From Setoptus koraiensis (Eukaryota; Arthropoda), in assembly GCA_048013815.1 (NCBI GenBank), contig CM106585.1:9238001-9302000 (forward strand): DNA of 64,000 nt. Direction: 5' to 3'. Within the stretch, counting starts at the first letter, position 1; each line of letters begins with the position of its first letter. The position numbers were made by a program, and so were the translations under genes. A model generated the notes under the pieces. The model had not been told where the DNA came from. It saw only the letters and a program-made list of their open reading frames with translations, and did no database searches. Positions 58,201-64,000 of the stretch are shown here, piece by piece.

Positions 58201-59870
58201 ATGAGGGCGTGGGGTGCGCGTGTGGTCGCGTGGGTGCGCGCGTGTGGTGTGAGGGTGGCGCGCGGGGTGCGAAGAGAGAGAGAGCGGAGCCGGGAGAGAC
58301 AGAGAGGGGCGAGAGAGGGAGAGGAGGCGAGCGCGCGCGGGGGCGGCGGGGCGGGAGAGCGGGAGAGAGCGAGAGAGAGAGAGACGGAGCGAGAGGCGAG
58401 GGAGAAGGAGAGAGGAGCGAGAGAAGAGCAGGGGAGCGCAGGGCGCGAGCGCGGTGTGTGGGCGTTGAGGACGTGGGGGGAGTGAGAGTGGGGTGGGGGC
58501 GTGTGTGTGTGTGGGAGTAGGGGAGGGGTGTGGGGTGGCGTGCGTGGTTTTGTAGAGTGAGGTGGGGGTGGAGTGGGAGCGGCGTGTGTGTGTGTGGGGT
58601 GGGGTGTGGGGGGGTGGGGTGGGGTTGGGGGGTGTGGTGGGGGGGGGGTGTGTGGGGGGGGGTGTGTGGGTGGGGGGGTGGGGTGAGGTGGGGTTGTGTG
58701 GGGTGTGTGGTGGGGGTGGTGGGGTGGGGTGGGGTGTGGGGGGGGTGGGGGTGGGGGTGGGGTGTTGGGGTGTGTGTGTGTGTGTGGTGTGTGTGTGTGG
58801 GTGTGAGTGGGAGGGGGGTGAGGGGTGGAGGGTGTGTGGGGGTGAGTGTGGTGAGTGGGTGGGTTGTGGGTGAGTGGTGTGGAGGGGGGGGTGTGGGGTG
58901 GGGGGGGCGGGGTGTGAGTTGTGGGGGGTGGGTGTGTGTGTGGGTGTGGGTGAGGGGGTGGTGAGTGTGTGGGGTGGGGGAGAGGTGGTGAGTGGGTTGG
59001 GGGTGTGGGGTGGCGTTGGGGGGGGGTGGGGAGGGGGGTGTGGGGGTGTGTGTGTGTGTGTGGGGGGTGGGGGGGGTGTGTGGGGTGTGGGGGGTTGTGG
59101 GGGTGGTGGGGGGGTGTGTGTGGGGTGTTGGTGTGTGTGTGTGGTGTGTGAGGTGTGAGGGGTGTGGGGGTGGGTGGGGTGGTGTGAGGGGTGTGTGGGG
59201 GGTGGGGGGGTGGGGGGGGGTGGGGGAGGGGGGGGTAGGGGGGGGGGTTTGGGGTGGGGGGGGGGGGGGGGTAGGGGTGGGGGTTGGGGGGGGGGGGGGG
59301 GGTTTCGGGGGGGGGGGGGGGGGGGGGGGGTGGGGGGGGGGTGGGGGCGGGGGGGGGGGGGAATATAAATAAAATGCAATTAAAAGATATTAGCTAAAAA
59401 TAATTTTGGAAGAACGAATAGTCACTATTCTGTTTACAACGACAATAATGATGCTGCTGATGATGACAAACGTTACAAAAACAGCACCAAGTTACGTGAT
59501 ACAAAACAATTCAAGAGTGTCGACAAACCACAGCCGCAATCTGCACCAGTGAATCCTTCGGCAAAACTAGTGTCACCAGCATCGTCGAATAACGGACCAG
59601 CGTCGCATTCGATTCAATATCCATTGTGCGGAACGGACGGAAACGATTATTCAACGTTATGTCAGCTATTAAACTCTTCGTGTATTCACCAGATGGACAT
59701 CAGAGTGAAATCGATAGGATCTTGCAGTAAGTTGCACGTTAATTTGTTTTTGTATTTCTATGGTCGCTATATCTATATAAATGATCATTTGACACATATT
59801 TCACAACTTGTGAACCACAAGACAACTACCACTGCAATCCCTTCAGCGAGGTCGCGAGAGATGCAGACAC

Positions 59871-59916
<46 letters not shown>

Positions 59917-62595
59917 GTGCCAGTTCTGACAACATCATTTTTGTCAAATTGGATAATATAACTCAAGAGTGTCACTTTGATTTTCCAATTTCGTGTCATG
60001 CCGTTTGTTCTGTTGTTGCTCGTGCTGCATTGCACTGCATAGAGGCGCAATAACTGTTCTCGTTTATTTATCGCCAGTATAAATGTGTGCCTATGTGTCC
60101 GTTTGCAGTCCGCTCAATCTCAGGTAAATCCAGGTGATTAAGTGACTGAGCACCGAGATACAAGGGTTCGGACCATGAAAAGTGTCGGTGTGACCACACA
60201 ATGTAACCGCAACAAACAAACAGAACAGTTGGTAGGGTTTACTTTTATCGTTTGGTCAATTCGTGTGTCGGAATGACACTAAAAACGCTTTCTGTCTAAA
60301 ATTGCTGGCTGTTTGAGAAATCTATAATAATACAAATGTAATCTTTCGGACACGCATTTTGGACGCAAACAGACGGAGATTGGTGGCGTTTTGTTGCTCG
60401 TTTATTCGATCATTACGTCAAGCTCAGGTGGTCAAAAGTAGAAATAGAAGCCATTTTATTTTGACAAGTACAGAGTTTTGGGGGAATTTTCGAACCTCCT
60501 CACGGATTATTTATTGTTTCCCCTATTAGTTTGCGCTATCGAGCGCCATGAAAACGTTCTTATGCCGTGTGATTTGTAAGCCACACTAAGTTTGGACATT
60601 TATTTTTTTTTGTCCGTCATGAGATGTGCGAATACAATGTAATAGCATTGTGTGGGTCGGCTGGTTGTGTGAGTCTGCCCAAACGGCTGTTTTCAACTTC
60701 TCGAAGACTCTTCTCTGCCAGCCCTAACCCCGATGTCGGATAGAGGCTTCCTTGATCGAAATAGTCTACTCAGCATATCAACTCAAGTGGCCTCTTGTCT
60801 TATCATTTGCCTAGCCTTAATTTGTTTATGGAACAATGTGTTGCTTGCGTATGTTTATATACACCCAAAAGTGAGGATGCCATTTCACTTTGGGTTCATG
60901 AAAGTGAACATGCCGATGACGGATATGCGAGGCATAACTACTTGAACACAAACAGTAGCATGATAACATGATAACAGCGTAGTGTAAACGGGTCCACAGC
61001 AATGAAATTTGCATAAGTAGCTGCCCACTATATAGCTGTATGTATTATCGATATAAAGTATTAGATAAAAGTCACGAGAAGTGCAAGAATCAATCGTCAC
61101 ATTAGTGGCCTCAGCAAACATGCGTCCTATAATTCGAAGATGCGAGATAAGAGCACAAGCATCAAGTAGACCTAATATGATCTAGTCAGTCTAACCTGAG
61201 TGTGAATTTCGTGAATTACCACATTACTGCTGGTCTTTTACACACGAGCATAGAGCGTGATACCGATCTGCCTGTCTATGTCATAATCAAAATTGGTTTA
61301 GCGTTTCTCGAGAGGCTCATCAAGTCCATTACTTAATAAGATTCGTCTGTTGTTCACTTAACACACTTCCGTCCTTTTTCAACTACACAAGTGATCTTCA
61401 GTCATCCTATTCTAATTAGATCATGATCTGTTTTTAGAAAGTAATCGATCACATTGACGAGTCCATATTATTACTATATTGTTATTTGAGCTGCTGCTCC
61501 GTCCTTGTTACAGCTCTATATGACAGCTACCTCATCCGACTGAACATTGCAACTAAACTGAAGGCGCCATCAACTATGAACAGATTAGATTTTTAACTAA
61601 CCCTTATTATCATTGTTTTTCGCCCTGATACCTTATAATGCTCAGAGTCGTGCTTAGACATAGAATGTCTGCACTATTCGAGGTGCCAAATGAGCGAAAA
61701 TCTTGTTCCTCATTGTGTGTGTCCGAGAGATTGTCAGACTGCATTTATCGATGCGGATGGCTCCACTAATGAACGAAACAAGACAACCAATCTTCATATG
61801 GCACCATTTATCAGCACTATTGTATGTGGCTCAAACATGGTTACCTACGACAACGAGTGTCAAATGCGATTGGATTCGTGCAGGATCCAGCAACAAATAA
61901 CAGTGCAATATCTGGGCAAATGTGGTGAGTATTGATGTGGTAATTTGTTGATTGTTTAGTAAGAGTGCAACCTAATCTAGCTAACTGAAAATCATTTCTT
62001 CGCCCATCAATGGCGCCATTGGCACACATGCAAATATCATCTTGGTTGTTACCAAAATACAGACAAGTGTCGCGATGTCACCTGTACCAGAGGTCGTTAT
62101 TGCAAAGAGGGTCGTTGTATTTGTCAAGACAGATGTGAAAGTGAGTCAGAGAACAGCAACAACGTCACTGGCCTTGATGACTTGGCCACAAGTAACGGTG
62201 ACGGTGGTCTGCACAACAGGGCATACCCAAATGAAATTTCACTATCTCACCACAGTAGAATGGACAATCAAGTGAGCGAGTTGAATCAATTCTCTACTGG
62301 CAACAACAACAGCTTGCAACATCATCATCGGCATCGTCATCATCATCGCCACGGGCAACATCACGGTGGAAAACAATTAACGGAAACATTGGCAAGGGGA
62401 CGCCAACAGCAGCAGCAGCAGCATTTATCTATTTGCGCAAACGACGGGAACACCTACAGGAATCAATGCGAGCTGCTACGGCACGCTTGTCTCAATTCTT
62501 TGGATCTTAGACCGTTATTTTACGGCAGTTGCGACGACCAATTCGAAGATCAATTGCTCATCAGCCAGGAGCAGCATCTCTATGGCTCGTCTTGA
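55206..62595 (+). CDS. Type II membrane protein with three Kazal/follistatin modules
   Basis: The exons are 55,206-56,598, 56,692-56,838, 59,394-59,726, 61,646-61,924 and 62,063-62,595, giving 894 residues with every intron in phase 1. The first 430 residues are a Ser/Asn-rich cytoplasmic part ending in a CFCCCRLK cluster (possible palmitoylation). Then comes one membrane span (about 437-462, core LVCLMIIGLISVVMVAVASV) with basic residues on the N-terminal side, so type II. Outside are a linker, a Kazal lobe (about 589-624, CGTDGNDYSTLC), a full follistatin-type module (about 627-717; HCVCPRDC then VCGSNMVTYDNEC), and a third module whose Cys-rich first lobe (CRDVTCTRGRYCKEG) is split from its Kazal lobe (CANDGNTYRNQC) by about 100 residues with a His-rich run. 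TM-agrin has a similar type II plus follistatin layout. The acceptor of exon 3 is weak and follows the G-rich block, so exons may hide in the gap. The second intron appears to be GC-AG. AATAAA follows at 62,618. Confidence 0.8.
57277..57776. other. Assembly gap of 500 N
   Basis: Exactly 500 N bases, a placeholder length. It lies in the second intron of the Kazal/follistatin gene. Confidence 0.99.
57777..59361 (+). repeat. G-rich low-complexity block next to the gap
   Basis: From the gap edge the sequence passes from GA/GC-rich (GAGAGA, GCGCG) through GTG/GGGTGT-rich to nearly pure G, then switches abruptly to ordinary AT-rich sequence at 59,362. C and A almost vanish after 58,550. The large proline/histidine frame on the other strand is a product of this composition. 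It is probably a sequencing or assembly artefact, though a real G-quadruplex-forming tract cannot be excluded. Confidence 0.85.
59873..59912 (+). repeat. (AG)20 microsatellite
   Basis: An uninterrupted AG tract inside the third intron of the Kazal/follistatin gene. Confidence 0.95.
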
Positions 62596-62617
62596 TGCGT
62601 CATTGTTTGCGTCGTAC

Positions 62618-62623
62618 AATAAA
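62618..62623 (+). terminator. Poly(A) signal of the Kazal/follistatin gene
   Basis: AATAAA lies 22 bases after the stop codon. Confidence 0.6.
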
Positions 62624-64000
62624 CAGTCAGATATCTCATTCTGTCGTGTGTCCACTTTGTGTGCAATTGCATCCTGTCTGTAATTATCTTTTTGGTGTCG
62701 CAATGTTCATCGAGCAGCCATAGCGACCAATGCAAACATTGCACAAAACTGAAAAGAGAAGCCAGCTGGGGCCAGCTCAGGTAACTCGGGCAGCTATTTG
62801 TTTGATTTTTTGTTTTGATTGTGAGCCACTGTAAAGTGTTTAGAATGGCGACAAATCATCGGAATTCATTGTGGCCCGCTGGCTGGCTAGCTCGCCGGAC
62901 GCCATCTGTGATGCGCGCGGTAAACTAATGGCGCGCGCGCGCGAAGAACCGATGTCTAGCCGCCCCGCGCGAGCTTACCGAAGCGCGCGCCCCATTTCCA
63001 GCCCCGACTCAAGCTGTGGGCAACGAAATTGGTTAGTTCGCTTTGCATACACTAATAGCGGTTGCGTTGTGTGTGCGTGTGTGTGTGTGTTTTGTCGTAG
63101 AATTGTGCGCGTTTGGTTGCACGATGCGCGTTGTGTGCGCGCCGCCAAGTTAGCGCGTTGCATGGCCAAAGGCTTGTGTGTCGGTTGGGTGCGCGGTTCA
63201 CACTTTTACAAGCACCTCTATACTAAACAGTCTATAGCATGCTCGATGCCAGGCTGAAACACTGTACTGGTGCCAGTGTGTGCCTTATGAGTGCATGTTA
63301 TTTGTGTGTGTTCGATTTGTGTGTCGCGCTTTGCAATGCTGCCACTATATCTGCCATAGCAGCTATGCAGCATAGCAGAGGCAACGGCGGGGTAGCAAGG
63401 CCAACGACGATACCGCCATGATGCTGACACTGATGGAATAAGCAGGCAACAGCGACACAACAGTTTAGTTCTGTTCGCTACACAACAGTTCAGTTCGATG
63501 TGTGCGTGTGTGTGTGTGTGTGTGTGCGCGCAACACTCTGTTGTTAGCTCTTGTTAGCTCGCAAATCCGATCGGGCCTCACACAAATGTGTGTGTGTGTG
63601 TGTGTGTGTGTTGCCAATGGCACACTCCGACTGAGCCACTGACTGAGTGTGTGCGTGTGTGTGTTTTCGCCAGCTATACAATGTACACAAGCACCCGCTC
63701 GTAATATGCACTTGAACAAGTGCTGCTGCTAACGACAACGAGAGCTGAGGACCGACCGAGCTACATAAACACCTTGCATAACATTGGATCTACACACAGC
63801 ACGTATAACTATAACAATATACGTATGTCAGCTCTAACAGTGTGTGCGTAGTGTGCAAAGAGCACTATGTGTGCTGGGGTGGTTGTGTAAGGCGAACGTG
63901 TAGCGATCGGAGCAGCAATGAGCCAGTTAGCGAGGCACACACACAGTGAAAATTTACCTTCGATCAAAATAATATATATATATAATTTTACTACATTTAG
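62624..64000. other. Terminal intergenic stretch with CG- and TG-rich tracts
   Basis: It contains CG-rich words around 62,930-62,990 and (TG)n tracts near 63,070-63,090, 63,500-63,530 and 63,584-63,612. No gene is supported. Confidence 0.5.

Noticed and set aside
57181-59379. Very long Pro/His/Thr-rich minus-strand frame and Gly/Trp-rich plus-strand frames
   Set aside because: They cross the N gap and the G-rich block and result from composition.
1-64000. tRNA, rRNA, CRISPR, retroelement or viral remnants
   Set aside because: I saw no tRNA B-box in a foldable context, no rRNA, no CRISPR-like spaced repeats, and no reverse transcriptase, integrase, capsid or envelope motifs or long terminal repeats in any frame I read. 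A profile search could still find decayed elements.

Overview
This window looks like nuclear DNA of an invertebrate animal, most likely an arthropod; a mite or other chelicerate would fit, but the sequence does not settle it. The evidence is a pair of gustatory-receptor-type 7TM genes with the family's phase-0 introns near the 3' end, a CCAP-like peptide precursor, a BMP ligand, short introns of about 60-150 bp with canonical GTAAGT/GTGAGT donors, and AATAAA polyadenylation signals. Several genes are intronless or nearly so: importin-5, RpS18, the BMP ligand, and a 965-residue protein whose coding part is one exon.

The first 37 kb is gene-poor. Bases 1-6.5 kb and about 19-31 kb are rich in GTTG/CAA runs, GGCC/CCAG words, microsatellites, short minisatellites and many short perfect inverted repeats, with no convincing coding sequence. 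The stretches at 6.5-19 kb and 31-37.5 kb are plainer but hold small intron-split genes. The clearest is a three-exon secreted peptide precursor at 15,752-16,418 (+) with two CCAP-like disulfide motifs on duplicated exons. Weaker candidates lie at 31.5-31.8 kb (-), 36.27-36.66 kb (-), 34.86-35.24 kb (-) and 11.56-11.87 kb (+).

From 37.8 kb the window is gene-dense: a divergent pair of chemoreceptor genes (37,815-39,833 - and 40,848-42,893 +), importin-5 (44,721-48,023 +), a compact BMP-type ligand (48,313-48,960 -), RpS18 (49,394-49,855 +), a Ser/Asn/Gln-rich 965-aa protein with a myristoylation-type N-terminus (49,956-52,853 -), a second RpS18 copy with an identical coding sequence in inverted orientation (54,059-54,520 -), and a five-exon type II membrane protein with three Kazal/follistatin modules (55,206-62,595 +). 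One intron of the last gene holds a 500-N gap followed by about 1.6 kb of G-rich low-complexity sequence that looks like an assembly artefact.

The genes do not form one pathway. The chemoreceptor pair is a tandem-type divergent duplication. The BMP gene and RpS18 copy 1 are head to head and probably share a promoter region. RpS18 copy 1 and the 965-aa gene are tail to tail. The two RpS18 copies form an inverted repeat around the 965-aa gene. I see no sequence I can defend as a retroelement, viral fossil, tRNA, rRNA or CRISPR array.
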